64,000 bases of DNA from Salibacterium salarium (GCF_030813635.1 NZ_JAUSUM010000002.1:124001-188000); one strand, 5' to 3'. Positions 41,610-51,451 are shown, numbered from the stretch's first letter. Numbers and translations: made by a program. The notes: generated from the letters alone by a model not told the origin.

Positions 41610-42433
41610 TAAATTCCTCTTGGGAAGGCGCAAAAACCGATACTAAAGATTTTTCGATAACAAGTGAGATGATTAATCGTTGGATAAAGTGTGTGCAGGA
41701 CAAACATCCAATATACACAGACTTTCAAACTTCATTAAAATATGGATATATTGATGTGGTAGCCCCGCCAACCTTTCCGATGTCTTTTTGGCACTATTTT
41801 TTTCTTCCTTGGATGAAACAAGAAGACACCGTCATTCATCAAAAACAAATGTTTATTTATTACAGCCCCCTTACTGCTGGAATGAATATTAAAGCTTGGA
41901 TTACATTGAATGAAATAAATACAATAAAGCTGTCATCAGGATTATTTCAACGAGTGCGACAAACATTGTCGGGCGCAGAAAATAAAAAATTAGTGTTTGA
42001 AGCTGTAGTAACCACGCTAATTCCTTTGAAACATAAGTTTTCCAAAACGTCTAGAAAGCCAAAAAATATAGAAAACATAAAAACAAATGCCGATTTCCAC
42101 ACTTCATTTTCATTGGAATGTCTGCAACATTACGCGAAATGTTCGGGTGATATTCAGCCGATTCATCTTGATGAACGAATAGCACGTCAAAAAGGATTTT
42201 CCCGACAAGTCGTACATGGTATGTTAATAATGGGATTAGTTGCTCGTTTGTATCATGCGAAAATGAACCAAGGGTACATCATGAGATCGTTTGATATGCA
42301 ATTTGTATTTCCATTATTAAGGGATGAGAACATATTTTTTCTAAGTAAAAATCAGAGCCCCAATAGTTCATTGTTGAAAGTACGAGGGTTTAATGAAAGG
42401 GGGACTCTGATTTTTACAGGAACAATTCAATGA
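41606..42433 (+). CDS. MaoC/FAS1-like hot-dog dehydratase
   Basis: This 275-aa double hot-dog protein has an N-terminal FAS1-type half (VVAPPTFPMSFWHYFFLPWM) and a C-terminal MaoC half with the catalytic Asp/His pattern SGDIQPIHLDERIARQKGFS and VVHGMLIMGLVARLY. It would hydrate or dehydrate a 3-hydroxyacyl/enoyl-CoA. It overlaps the thiolase stop by four bases and is the last gene of the bioY operon. Its presence extends the yhfTS pair toward a complete chain-modifying pathway. Confidence 0.83.
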   Translation: MINSSWEGAKTDTKDFSITSEMINRWIKCVQDKHPIYTDFQTSLKYGYIDVVAPPTFPMSFWHYFFLPWMKQEDTVIHQKQMFIYYSPLTAGMNIKAWITLNEINTIKLSSGLFQRVRQTLSGAENKKLVFEAVVTTLIPLKHKFSKTSRKPKNIENIKTNADFHTSFSLECLQHYAKCSGDIQPIHLDERIARQKGFSRQVVHGMLIMGLVARLYHAKMNQGYIMRSFDMQFVFPLLRDENIFFLSKNQSPNSSLLKVRGFNERGTLIFTGTIQ

Positions 42434-42633
42434 TATTCATTTTCCCAGTCGGAAAATAATCCACTCCCCTCACAGCCGGGGCACGATAGAGGATCCGTGT
42501 AGTAATACTCATTTGGAACTAATTGAATTCCCCTTCCGCGGCAGTCGGGACATTTCCCCTGTTTTTGCATGGCCTCAATCTTGTTATTTCGAGCAGATGT
42601 TCTCCAATCTGACCACCATTGCCAAAGATTCAT
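42427..42633 (-). CDS. Small zinc-finger protein with DnaJ-type CxxCxGxG repeats
   Basis: This 68-aa protein has CPDCRGRG and CPGCEGSG, two DnaJ-like zinc-binding repeats, after a Trp-rich start (NLWQWWSDWR). The minus-strand ATG at 42633 follows GAGGAGGTG. It overlaps the convergent MaoC gene by seven bases. Similar short proteins occur in bacilli; the function is unknown. Confidence 0.72.
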   Translation of the reverse strand: MNLWQWWSDWRTSARNNKIEAMQKQGKCPDCRGRGIQLVPNEYYYTDPLSCPGCEGSGLFSDWENEYH

Positions 42634-42792
42634 TATAAAACACCTCCTCTTTACTGTTTGTATTATGGCAAGGAAAAGGAAGATATATACAAGTTAGAAA
42701 TGAGTAAAAATGTGGTATATAACTATAAGTAGTTTCTTTTCGTATTTTCCTATTGTTATAGTAGAGATTAAATGAAGATGGAGGGGAACCCT

Positions 42793-43788
42793 ATGAAAAA
42801 AATAAAACAAATGATGGTACCTGCTTTTCTCATCTCTTTATTCGTTCCAGTTTATGCATCTGCTGAATCAGATGATTTTCGTGATGTAGAAGAAGATTAT
42901 TGGGCAGCGGATGAAATTAATTATTTAGCAGATAAAGAGATTGTTTCTGGTTATGATGATGGAAGTTTTCACCCCGGTGAAACGGTCATACGAAGTCAAG
43001 CTGCATCAATGCTTGTGAAAGCACTTGACCTTGAAATCGAAAACAGAACAAATCCGGATTTTTCTGATGTGAGTGAAGACTTTCACGCTTATGACGTAGC
43101 AGCAGCTGTTTGGGATGAAGAGATAATTTCAGGAAGAAATGGAGCATTTATGCCAAATGATGCTTTGACGAGAGGACAAATGGCCGCTGTACTAAACCGT
43201 GCCTTTAAATTTGGTGATAACGAAAATAAATCGGAATATTTCTCTGATATAGACCAAGATTATGCTTTGTATAATGACGTTCAGATGATAGCACAAATGG
43301 GGATAACTACGGGGTACAGTGACGGTAGTTATAAACCTAACAATGATGTGACAAGAGCACAATTTGCGGTATTTTTAGCGCGCGCTTTAGATCAGGATCA
43401 ATTTGTGAATCCGAATCATACAACTTATACAAATAATCGTTTTGGATTTGAAGTGACATACCCTGATAATTGGGAGGATGGAGAAGAAGCAGATAATGGA
43501 GATGGAAAAACGTTGTTAGATGATAACAATTCAACAATCAGGGCATATGGTACGCATTATAAAGAAAATCAAGCACCAGACGTTGACGACTATGAAGAAG
43601 TTACACTTGATAATGGGAAAACAGCGTATTATCATACAACACAATCTGACAACAAGATTGCTTTTGATCTCTATCGTGTGACCGAAGAAACCGAATACCA
43701 TGTCAACGGTGAAGTGACAAAAGCGTTCTATTCTGAAAATGCAAATGACATAAGAGACACACTTTACAGTCTAGTTACGCGAAATTGA
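42793..43788 (+). CDS. Secreted protein with three S-layer homology domains and a PsbP-like C-terminus
   Basis: This 331-aa protein has a signal peptide (MKKIKQMMVPAFLISLFVPV ending near ASAES), three SLH repeats (about 25-75, 85-135, 150-200; each with a GxxDGxFxP-like core such as GYDDGSFHPGE and GYSDGSYKPNN), and a C-terminal domain starting NRFGFEVTYPDNWED that resembles PsbP-like lipoprotein domains. SLH domains bind pyruvylated cell-wall polymer. ATG 42793 follows GGAGGGG; the in-frame ATG at 42772 is less suited. Confidence 0.85.
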   Translation: MKKIKQMMVPAFLISLFVPVYASAESDDFRDVEEDYWAADEINYLADKEIVSGYDDGSFHPGETVIRSQAASMLVKALDLEIENRTNPDFSDVSEDFHAYDVAAAVWDEEIISGRNGAFMPNDALTRGQMAAVLNRAFKFGDNENKSEYFSDIDQDYALYNDVQMIAQMGITTGYSDGSYKPNNDVTRAQFAVFLARALDQDQFVNPNHTTYTNNRFGFEVTYPDNWEDGEEADNGDGKTLLDDNNSTIRAYGTHYKENQAPDVDDYEEVTLDNGKTAYYHTTQSDNKIAFDLYRVTEETEYHVNGEVTKAFYSENANDIRDTLYSLVTRN

Positions 43789-43944
43789 CGTGTATGTATA
43801 ATTGAATGACGCACCTATTTTTCGGAAAGAATAATAAAAAGATGGGTATACTAAAATAATTATGAGAAGTTATCTTACAATTCTAGAAAATGACTTGTAA
43901 TGTTACACAAATATATTATGATGAAAGTAAAGGAGGTTACATAT

Positions 43945-44193
43945 ATGGAGAAAGAATTAGAACAATTAATAGAAAAACTACCCGAACAGGAAAGGGACGT
44001 ATATCAATTCATGCAGAATGAATACGACCAGTTGGAACAAGCAGGAGAAAAGCATGATGTAGCAGAGAACGATACATTTGTTGAAAAAAAAGCAAGTGAA
44101 CAATTTGATATCACAGAAGAAGAAGCAGGAAATATTTATGCTAAAGCAGAATCACAGATAAGTCGTTTTAACAAATACGGGGCATCCAAGTAA
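43945..44193 (+). CDS. Small acidic helical protein, unknown
   Basis: This 82-aa protein starts at ATG 43945 after AAAGGAGGT. It is acidic and helical (MEKELEQLIEKLPEQERDVYQFM, then ASEQFDITEEEAGNIYAKAE). No motif is recognised; the second half resembles a short helix-turn-helix-like register but not enough to call it. The terminator overlaps its stop. Confidence 0.6.
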   Translation: MEKELEQLIEKLPEQERDVYQFMQNEYDQLEQAGEKHDVAENDTFVEKKASEQFDITEEEAGNIYAKAESQISRFNKYGASK

Positions 44194-44208
44194 CGGATGC
44201 TCTTTTCT
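44180..44208 (+). terminator. Terminator overlapping the stop of the 82-aa gene
   Basis: GCATCC and GGATGC pair over a seven-base loop (AAGTAAC), followed by TCTTTTCTT. Confidence 0.7.
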
Positions 44209-44243
44209 TATATGCAAAATTTTTAATGAAGGGGTTAATAAAT

Positions 44244-44717
44244 ATGGAAAAGGCATACCCAATGGAACGGTCAAGAACGATTCAGACGAGACTAGTATTG
44301 CCACCTGATACGAATCATTTGCAAACAATATTTGGTGGTAAAGTGTTAGCTTACATAGATGAAATCGCCGCTTTATCTGCGATGAAACATTCTAATAGTG
44401 TTGTTGTGTCAGCATCCATAGACTCGGTTGATTTTTTGTCCGCCGCCAAAGCGGGAGATGCTCTAGAGTTAGAAGCATTTGTTACCTCCACCGGGCGAAC
44501 ATCGATGGAAGTATTTGTTAAGGTGTATGCAAACAATCTATTAACAGGCGACAAACAATTAACAACAGAATCTTTTTTAACGATGGTAGCAGTAGATGGA
44601 GAAGGTAATCCAATAGAAGTTCCGAAAGTGAAACCTTCAACAGAAGAAGAGCAACGTTTATTTGATACAGCTGATGCACGCAAAGAACACCGGAAACATC
44701 GCAAAAAAATAAGGTGA
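44244..44717 (+). CDS. ykhA: Hot-dog acyl-CoA thioesterase (YkhA-like)
   Basis: This 157-aa protein is of the ACOT type: RTIQTRLVLPPDTNHLQTIFGGKVLAYIDEIAAL has the NHLQTIFGG active-site region, followed by SVDFLSAAKAGDALELEAFVTSTGRTSMEVFVKV. It hydrolyses acyl-CoA. ATG 44244 is nine bases after GAAGGGG. The C-terminus is basic (RKEHRKHRKKIR). Confidence 0.88.
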   Translation: MEKAYPMERSRTIQTRLVLPPDTNHLQTIFGGKVLAYIDEIAALSAMKHSNSVVVSASIDSVDFLSAAKAGDALELEAFVTSTGRTSMEVFVKVYANNLLTGDKQLTTESFLTMVAVDGEGNPIEVPKVKPSTEEEQRLFDTADARKEHRKHRKKIR

Positions 44718-44849
44718 ATGGACATATAGTTCTTAAGTAATGAGTATTATTTTTATAATTTGTCGAATTAGGTAGAAAATCTTAAATACCTTCCCTATAA
44801 AACTATTACTTTTGTTACAATCAAATTAATAGTTTGAAGGGAGGACAAT

Positions 44850-46868
44850 ATGAACATTATTACATCTACTATAAAAAGAAAATTAATTGTTAGTTTTCTA
44901 CTCGTTGGGTTGATACCAATGGGAATTGCTGCCTACTTTATTTATCAACTAAGTAGCGATGAAATTGTTTTACAAGAAGAAGAGTCGATGGAAGAGTTAG
45001 CTCAAAGTACTGCTAGTGGAATGGAGCAGTGGCTAGACCGGAGATTGTCAGAAATCAAACTTACCTCTCAGTCTGAAGACATAAAATCAGAAAATGTAGA
45101 TGATCAATTACAACTAATGAATTATGTTATTAACCAGGAAGATACGTTTGAAACGGTAGTATTTACCGATCCGGAAGGTATCGTTCGCGCCCATACGACA
45201 GAAGACAATATTGACGAATTGGATTTGTCGGATAGGGAATATTTTCAAAACGGAATGTCAGGTAATGATACTATTTCTGATGTGCTTGTTTCCAATTCGA
45301 CAGGTAATCGAATTGTTGTCGTAGCATCGCCAGTGGAAGATGATTCCGGTGAAATAATCGGTGTCTTATCTGCATCTGTTAACTTTGAGGCGCTAATTGC
45401 CCAATACTTAGATCAAGAGAATAACGAATTAGGTAACATAGAACCCGTTTTTGTTGACGGTGAGAATACAATACAACTACACAAGAACGAAGATTTAATT
45501 GGTACAACTGTCAGTGAATCCGGATTAAATGAGGAATGGGTATCTGTTTTTGAACAAGGTAAAGAGGAACAAGGATTTTCAATCGTAACAGAAAATAATG
45601 GAGATGAAACGCTTTCTGCTTTTGCTCCGATTCCATTAGCTGGATATGGATTGTATTTAACGACCCCGATGGATAGCGTTCTTTCTGTCACGGACCATAT
45701 TCAACTATATACAATTATTATAACGATCGTTGCCGCTGTTGTTATCATCTTCGTGGCAGCAATTGTTGCAGGGAAAATCAGTAATCCGATACGAGTTATT
45801 ACAGAAAAAGTGAAACAGGTAGCAGACGGTGATTTATCGGGAGAAAAGGCCGATGTCAAAACGAATGATGAAGTCGGAGAACTGACGACACATTTTAATA
45901 CAATGACGACTAATTTACGAGAAATTATTCAAGAAGTGGAAGAAAATGCTGAGCAGGTTAGTTCGTCCTCAGAAGAGCTAACGGCTAGTGCAGAACAATC
46001 AAGTCAATCGTCGGAAGACATCACACAATCGATTCAACAAGTGGCTAGTGGATCAGAAACACAAAAAAATCGAGCTCAACAAAATGTTGAGTCTATGGAA
46101 GAAGTGTCTCGCGGAGTTGAACAAATGGCATCATCTGCAACCGAAATGGCTGCTACTTCTGCGCAAACCCTTGAAAAAGCGAATGAAGGGGGACAAGCAG
46201 TACAACAAACGGTTGAAAAAATGCAGACCATTCATGAAGCTGTAACGGATTCAAATGAAGTCAATCAATCTCTAGGACAACGTTCGAAAGAAATTGAAAG
46301 TATTTTGAGTGTTATCTCTGACATATCTGAGCAGACAAACCTATTAGCTCTAAATGCAGCGATTGAAGCAGCTAGAGCTGGGGAACATGGTAAAGGGTTC
46401 GCAGTTGTGGCCGAACAAGTACGAAAGCTAGCTGAAGAATCACAACAATCATCTAACCAAATATCTAATATTATCGGAGATATCCAACAAGATATGGAGA
46501 AATCTACGGAATCTACCGCAAAAGTTACCCAGGAAGTAGAAGATGGCATGTCGATTGTTAACCAGGCCAAAGAACGGTTTGAGGAAATTAGATCCTATAC
46601 ACAATCCGTCGGTGAGCAAATTGAACAAATCGCTGCCACTTCCGAAGAAATATCATCAAGCAGTGACGAGGTCACCGCGGCATTTAGAGAAATGACTAAA
46701 ATAACGGAAGAAACATCATCAAGTGCACAAAATGTAGCTGCTGGTTCGGAGCAACAATTAGCTTCAATGGAAGAAATTGATTCAGCTGCACAATCGTTAA
46801 GTAAAATGGCGACGGATTTGCAAGAAGTCGTTAATCGATTTAAACTCAACAAAGACACTCGCAGTTAA
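44850..46868 (+). CDS. Methyl-accepting chemotaxis protein with dCache sensor
   Basis: This 672-aa receptor has a first membrane helix (residues 11-33), a double-Cache-like outer domain ([50 protein letters not shown]), a second helix (about 285-310), a HAMP domain ([21 protein letters not shown]) and the signalling hairpin tip [42 protein letters not shown]. The Cache motif GYPxx is typical of small-molecule binding; the ligand cannot be told. It is alone, with a terminator at its stop. Confidence 0.93.
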   Translation: MNIITSTIKRKLIVSFLLVGLIPMGIAAYFIYQLSSDEIVLQEEESMEELAQSTASGMEQWLDRRLSEIKLTSQSEDIKSENVDDQLQLMNYVINQEDTFETVVFTDPEGIVRAHTTEDNIDELDLSDREYFQNGMSGNDTISDVLVSNSTGNRIVVVASPVEDDSGEIIGVLSASVNFEALIAQYLDQENNELGNIEPVFVDGENTIQLHKNEDLIGTTVSESGLNEEWVSVFEQGKEEQGFSIVTENNGDETLSAFAPIPLAGYGLYLTTPMDSVLSVTDHIQLYTIIITIVAAVVIIFVAAIVAGKISNPIRVITEKVKQVADGDLSGEKADVKTNDEVGELTTHFNTMTTNLREIIQEVEENAEQVSSSSEELTASAEQSSQSSEDITQSIQQVASGSETQKNRAQQNVESMEEVSRGVEQMASSATEMAATSAQTLEKANEGGQAVQQTVEKMQTIHEAVTDSNEVNQSLGQRSKEIESILSVISDISEQTNLLALNAAIEAARAGEHGKGFAVVAEQVRKLAEESQQSSNQISNIIGDIQQDMEKSTESTAKVTQEVEDGMSIVNQAKERFEEIRSYTQSVGEQIEQIAATSEEISSSSDEVTAAFREMTKITEETSSSAQNVAAGSEQQLASMEEIDSAAQSLSKMATDLQEVVNRFKLNKDTRS

Positions 46869-46886
46869 TTCTGCGAGTGTTTTTTG
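46855..46886 (+). terminator. Terminator of the chemoreceptor gene
   Basis: CACTCGCAG (46856-46864) pairs with CTGCGAGTG (46871-46879) around the stop codon TAA and is followed by TTTTTT. Confidence 0.88.
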
Positions 46887-46996
46887 CGGTTGATAGTATC
46901 ACGAATGGTGATAATAATAAAGCAGATTACTTTGCATTCCTAAGATTTTCTGCGACAATGCTTTTTGTTGGTATTTAAACAAAGGAGGACGTCGCA

Positions 46997-48106
46997 TTGA
47001 GTAACATGACAGAAAACGCATCTATAAAACCTTTATTTGAATCGTTTCATAGCAAAAATCTTTCTCTGCCAAACCGTACAGTGATGGCGCCGATGACTAG
47101 AGGCTTTTCACCTGGAAATGTACCTGGAGAAGATGTGGCAGCTTATTATCGTCGCCGAGCTGAAAACGATGTTGGATTAATTGTGACAGAAGGTACAGGA
47201 ATTAATCATCCAGCATCTGTATCAGGGGCAAGCATTCCAGTCTTTCATGGAGAGAGCTCGTTGAAGGGTTGGGAAAATGTAGTAAAAGAAGTACATGAAG
47301 CTGGAGGGAAAATTGTACCGCAACTCTGGCATGTTGGTATGACACGTCAGGTTGGAGATCTTCCAAACAAAAACGCAATGCCAGTTGGACCATCTGGTCT
47401 TACATTAGACGGTGAAAAGATCAGTGAACCAATGACTGAACAAGAGATTTCTGAGATGATTGAAGCTTATGCTCAAGCAGCTGCGGATGCAAAACGGATA
47501 GGTTTTGATGGTATCGAAATCCACGGGGCACACGGATATCTAATTGACCAATTTTTATGGGAACAAACGAATCAACGTACTGACAAATATGGAGGAGATC
47601 TTACTTCCCGTACACGTTTTGCTGTGGAAATAGTGGAGGCTTGTCGAAATAAGGTTGGACCTGACTTCCCGATTATCTTCCGTTTTTCCCAATGGAAGAT
47701 GAATGATTATAAAGCTAAAATCGCAAATTCTCCAAGTGAATTGGAAAATATCCTTCAGCCTCTTGTAGAAGCAGGAGTAGACATCTTCCACTGCTCCACG
47801 CGCCGTTTCTGGGAACCAGAATTCGAAGAGTCTAGTTTAAATCTTGCTGGTTGGACGAAGGAACTATCCAAAAAGCCGGTTATTTCTGTTGGTTCTGTAG
47901 GTCTTGATGGTGAGTTTACAAGTGGTACTAGTGCCAATACAACGAGTTTGGATGGATTAATGAAAAAATTAGAGAATGATGAATTTGATTTAGTTGCCAT
48001 CGGTCGTTCCTTGCTAATGGATCCAGCCTGGGTTGCTAAAATTCGTGACGGCAGAGCCGATGAATTAAAGCCGTTTAGTAAAGAAGCATTGAGCACATTG
48101 TATTAG
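46997..48106 (+). CDS. NADH:flavin oxidoreductase, old yellow enzyme family
   Basis: This 369-aa TIM-barrel flavoenzyme has the FMN-binding NRTVMAPMTRGFS, HVGMTRQVGD, the HGAHGYLIDQFLWEQTNQRTDKYGG block with the His/Asn-type substrate site, and IGRSLLMDPAWVAKI near the end. It reduces activated alkenes; the natural substrate is unknown. The start is TTG 46997, eight bases after AGGAGG. It is monocistronic. Confidence 0.88.
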   Translation: MSNMTENASIKPLFESFHSKNLSLPNRTVMAPMTRGFSPGNVPGEDVAAYYRRRAENDVGLIVTEGTGINHPASVSGASIPVFHGESSLKGWENVVKEVHEAGGKIVPQLWHVGMTRQVGDLPNKNAMPVGPSGLTLDGEKISEPMTEQEISEMIEAYAQAAADAKRIGFDGIEIHGAHGYLIDQFLWEQTNQRTDKYGGDLTSRTRFAVEIVEACRNKVGPDFPIIFRFSQWKMNDYKAKIANSPSELENILQPLVEAGVDIFHCSTRRFWEPEFEESSLNLAGWTKELSKKPVISVGSVGLDGEFTSGTSANTTSLDGLMKKLENDEFDLVAIGRSLLMDPAWVAKIRDGRADELKPFSKEALSTLY

Positions 48107-48151
48107 ATATAGTAAAGGGAGCGCCCGAAAGCCCCTTTCTAAAAAGATTAA

Positions 48152-48189
48152 AGCAGCCGTGATGAATATCATACGGCTGCTATTTTTTT
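48152..48189. terminator. Bidirectional terminator
   Basis: AGCAGCCGT and ACGGCTGCT form a perfect stem with a 12-base loop and T-run, between the convergent oxidoreductase and metal ATPase genes. Confidence 0.85.
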
Positions 48190-50288
48190 GTTCTCATTAA
48201 TCGAAGGGCGTTCATTGTGACGAGTATGGTTGCTCCCATGTCGGCAAATATAGCAATCCATAACGTGAGCCATCCTGGAATCACAAGTAGCAACGCAAGA
48301 ATTTTAATCCCGATGGCAAACGAAATGTTTTGTTTAATAATACGAAGAGCTTGACGGCTGAGTCGAACCGTGTAAGGGAGTTTTTCTAAATCGTCTGCCA
48401 TTAGTGCAATATCAGCCGTTTCAAGGGACGTATCTGTGCCAGCACCTCCCATTGCTATACCTACCGTTGCACTTGCAAGAGCGGGTGCATCATTAACACC
48501 ATCACCAACCATTGCTGTTTTTTTGTGCTCTTTTCTCATCTGTTTTATAAATGTAAGTTTATCCTCTGGTAGAAGTTCTGATTGAACGTTTGTTACACCA
48601 ACAGCCTTCCCAATTGTCTCTGCTGTCTGCTTATTATCTCCCGTTAGCATTACTATTTCCCGTACACCAGAGTTTTGTAATTGTTTCATAACAATACTGC
48701 TGGAATCACGCAATTCGTCAGCAATTGCTGCTAAAGCAATGATCTTATACTCATCTCCCATTAAAATAACAGTTTTTCCTTCTTGCTGAAAATCTTTGAT
48801 TTGTTTTTGGATATCATGAGTTAAGCCGTTTGTGAAAAAGGATGGTTTTCCAACGTAATAGGTCTTGCCATTAATGGTTCCTTGAATTCCTTTTCCTGTT
48901 ACGGATTGAAATCCACTCACTTTCATATCTGTATAAGAAATTCCTTCCTGCTCCGCTTTTTTTAAGATGGCCGATGCCAGAGGATGATTAGAGTGATATT
49001 CCAATGCAGCTAAAAGTCGGAACACTCCTCCTTTTTCCGAAAAGAATTGTATATCTGTAACAGCCGGAACTCCTCTAGTTAAAGTTCCAGTCTTGTCAAA
49101 CGCAATTGCTTTGAGTGCTCCCATCTCTTCAAGATAAATACCGCCTTTTATGAGCACTCCGTTTCTAGCAGCATTGCCAATTGCAGTAACGACAGACACA
49201 GGAGTGGATATTACGAGTGCACATGGACACCCAACGACAAGAACAGCAAGGCCCTGATAAATCCAAGTGCTCCATTCCGCAGTCGATAAAAGCGGTGGCA
49301 AAACAGCAACTATTAGAGCGATTATCATAATGGCAGGGGTATAGTAAGCTGCAAACCGATCGATAAAAGCTTGTGACGGTGCTTTTTCAGCTTGCGCTTC
49401 TTCTACGAGGTGAATAATTTTTGAAAGTGTAGTATCCTCGACCCGTTTTGTCACTTCGATTTCTAAATAGCCTTCTTCATTCAAGGTTCCGGCATAGGCG
49501 TTATTTCCGGGGTGTTTCTCAACCGGAACGGACTCACCGGTAATAGATGCTTGATTAATACTCGAAAAACCTTTGATAATTCGCCCATCCATTGCAATTT
49601 TTGTACCTGGTTTTACGATTTGGATATCTCCAATTTCAACATCTTCCACTGGGATTGTTTGAATTTCACCGTTCTGGCGTATGATTGCCTGGTCTGGTGC
49701 TATATCCATTAATGAACGAATCGAATGACGGGCTTTATCGAGTGAAAAACGTTCAAGAACTTCGCTAATAGCAAATAAAATTACAACAATCGCAGCTTCT
49801 CTCCATTCTCCAATCAACACAGCACCGGCAACCGCTACAGTCATTAATGTTTTCATGTCAAAAATAAGTTGTAAAAGATTAGAGAACCCTGTACGAAGCA
49901 AGGAATGTCCTCCGACAAGAATGGTGAAAGTATACGCAAGTATTGTATAAATAGAATACTCTCCATGAATTCCATGAAAAGTGAAACCTAAACATAATAA
50001 AATAAAAGCTAAAATGAGAGTGAAATACTTTTTCCATATTGAAATTTTCAGCGGAGGATTTTTCTGATTTTCAGGACGTACGGATAGATTTTCGAAAGCA
50101 CCAGCTTTTTCTAAAGCATGTATAGATGTATCTCCATAAACTGTTAGTTTACCTGCACCAAAATTCACGCATGCATCTGTCACACCCTCCAGGTGTTGCA
50201 CGTTCTTCTCGAACGTGGACGCGCAACCTGCTCAAGTGAACCCATCTACACGATAGATTTGTTTTTGCCCTTCTTCATGTAAAGACAT
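48180..50288 (-). CDS. cadA: CadA-type Zn/Cd/Pb P1B-ATPase, candidate selenoprotein (in-frame TGA at codon 19)
   Basis: The full gene needs readthrough of TGA at 50234-50232; it then encodes 702 aa from ATG 50288, seven bases after AAGGGGG. Residues 12-40 read [19 protein letters not shown], the HMA domain of CadA proteins, with Sec19 in place of the first Cys of the CxxC metal site. Further on come TGESVPV, the CPC helix ([14 protein letters not shown]), DKTGTLTRG and [10 protein letters not shown]. It exports zinc, cadmium or lead. The rest of the frame is intact. Without readthrough, only a 673-aa or shorter product lacking most of the HMA domain could start downstream, with no good ribosome site. 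Confidence 0.85.
50192..50231 (-). promoter_or_regulatory. SECIS-like hairpin directly after the in-frame TGA of cadA
   Basis: On the minus strand, 14 bases after TGA, CACGTTC pairs with GAACGTG (7 bp, perfect) around the five-base loop GAGAA. Outside it CAGGTTG can pair with CAA-CA-CCTG. The apical loop begins with G and lies 21 bases after TGA, inside the range known for bacterial SECIS elements. Confidence 0.65.
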
Positions 50289-50303
50289 ATAGAAACCCCC
50301 TTC

Positions 50304-50358
50304 TATATTCAAATAACCATTTGAATATAGTGTATCATAATCAAATGTTTATTTGAAT
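50304..50358. promoter_or_regulatory. Two ArsR/CadC-type operators upstream of cadA
   Basis: TATATTCAAAT to ATTTGAATATA (50304-50329) is a near-perfect palindrome, and ATCAAATG/ATTTGAAT (50340-50358) is a second one. The CAAAT-N-ATTTG form is that of ArsR/SmtB regulators that sense metals. No arsR-like gene is in the window. Confidence 0.65.
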
Positions 50359-50460
50359 AATAAAGTAGTTTTCTCTGAGTCAATGATACAATCGTTTTTT
50401 CAATTTTTTCATAGTTTGTAAATGTAAGATGCTTTATAGATTCATCAAGGAGGTGACCTT

Positions 50461-51330
50461 ATGCCTGATATTGAGGACATCCGCAACACCACTCCGAAAC
50501 GTTCTCATAGACGAGAAGAATCTAGCATTCGTATGATTGTTCGTCATCATTCTGCTTCCCAAACAGGTGATTTTTGGTCTTTTTGGAACAACACCTGGAG
50601 TAAATTCACTCCTTCATGGCAAACGGGAGGATATCATGAAATTATCTTGCGCGATGGCACCGTGCAAGTGTGTTACCGCCCTACGATGGTAACGAACGGC
50701 GTAGCGAATCATAATTCCTATACGTATCATATTTGTCTAGTTGGGAATGGTTCTTTTACAGATGTTCAAGAAGAAAGTTGGACCGAAAGAGCGAAAAGGG
50801 CGATGGAAAAATTTAATATTCCCATAGAACATGTTCTAGGTCATAATGAACTGCCAGGAACTATGACAGCTTGTCCTGGCATAAACATGAATGATGTTCG
50901 AACAGCTTTGAATAATAATCGACCTTTGTCTGGTTCAACTTCCTCTTTATTGCAGAGAGGAGACCAAGGGAACAGCGTCAAACAATTACAAGAACATTTA
51001 ATACAAGTGGGAGAAAATTTATCCGTATATGGAGCTGATGGCGATTATGGTTCCGAAACCGAATCAGCTGTCATTTCTTTTCAACGTAAACACAAGTTAA
51101 AAACAGATGGTATCGCTGGCCCTCGTACTTTAGCCAAACTGGAAGAAGTATTATCTAATGGGGGGGGCGAAATGAGTAATAATAAACCCCATTCCTCGCA
51201 CGAAAAAGCTTGGAATTGGGCAGAAAAGGAAGGACTTATGAATGGAGAACGACCAAAAGATGCGTTGACCCGCGAACAATTGGCAACAGTTTTATATCGG
51301 TATCATCAAGCGGTTAAAGGAGAGAAATAA
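50461..51330 (+). CDS. N-acetylmuramoyl-L-alanine amidase, phage-endolysin type
   Basis: This 289-aa protein has an Amidase_2 domain (residues 1-155: MIVRHHSASQTGDFW, GYHEIILRDGTVQVCYRP, HVLGHNELPGTMTACPG with the zinc ligands), a peptidoglycan-binding domain (about 165-235: LLQRGDQGNSVKQLQEHLIQ, DGDYGSETESAVISFQRKHK) and a C-terminal helical segment with ALTREQLATVLYRYHQ. It has no signal peptide, so it is built like a phage or PBSX-type lysin. It stands next to a tRNA gene and an integrase remnant, which hints at a former prophage or other integrated element. Confidence 0.85.
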   Translation: MPDIEDIRNTTPKRSHRREESSIRMIVRHHSASQTGDFWSFWNNTWSKFTPSWQTGGYHEIILRDGTVQVCYRPTMVTNGVANHNSYTYHICLVGNGSFTDVQEESWTERAKRAMEKFNIPIEHVLGHNELPGTMTACPGINMNDVRTALNNNRPLSGSTSSLLQRGDQGNSVKQLQEHLIQVGENLSVYGADGDYGSETESAVISFQRKHKLKTDGIAGPRTLAKLEEVLSNGGGEMSNNKPHSSHEKAWNWAEKEGLMNGERPKDALTREQLATVLYRYHQAVKGEK

Positions 51331-51331
51331 T

Positions 51332-51451
51332 GTGTGGAAAGCGATTCGTAATATGTGGAACAATTTCTTTAAACGGGACAAGCGTCCAATCACGATAGAA
51401 GAAGGGGAAGGAGACAGTGAAACAGAATTAAATAACCGAAATGAAATTTAA
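51332..51451 (+). CDS. Small basic/acidic protein downstream of the amidase
   Basis: This 39-aa frame starts at GTG 51332, seven bases after AAAGGAGAG, and directly follows the amidase stop. The product MWKAIRNMWNNFFKRDKRPI continues with an acidic tail. The N-terminus is Trp-rich and amphipathic, so membrane-surface contact is possible. An overlapping ATG frame of 22 codons is less likely. Confidence 0.5.
   Translation: MWKAIRNMWNNFFKRDKRPITIEEGEGDSETELNNRNEI

Noticed and set aside
48180-50288. cadA as a pseudogene by nonsense mutation
   Set aside because: The frame is intact on both sides of the TGA, the stop falls exactly on a Cys codon used by homologues, and a SECIS-like hairpin follows. 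A sequencing error or recent mutation is still possible.
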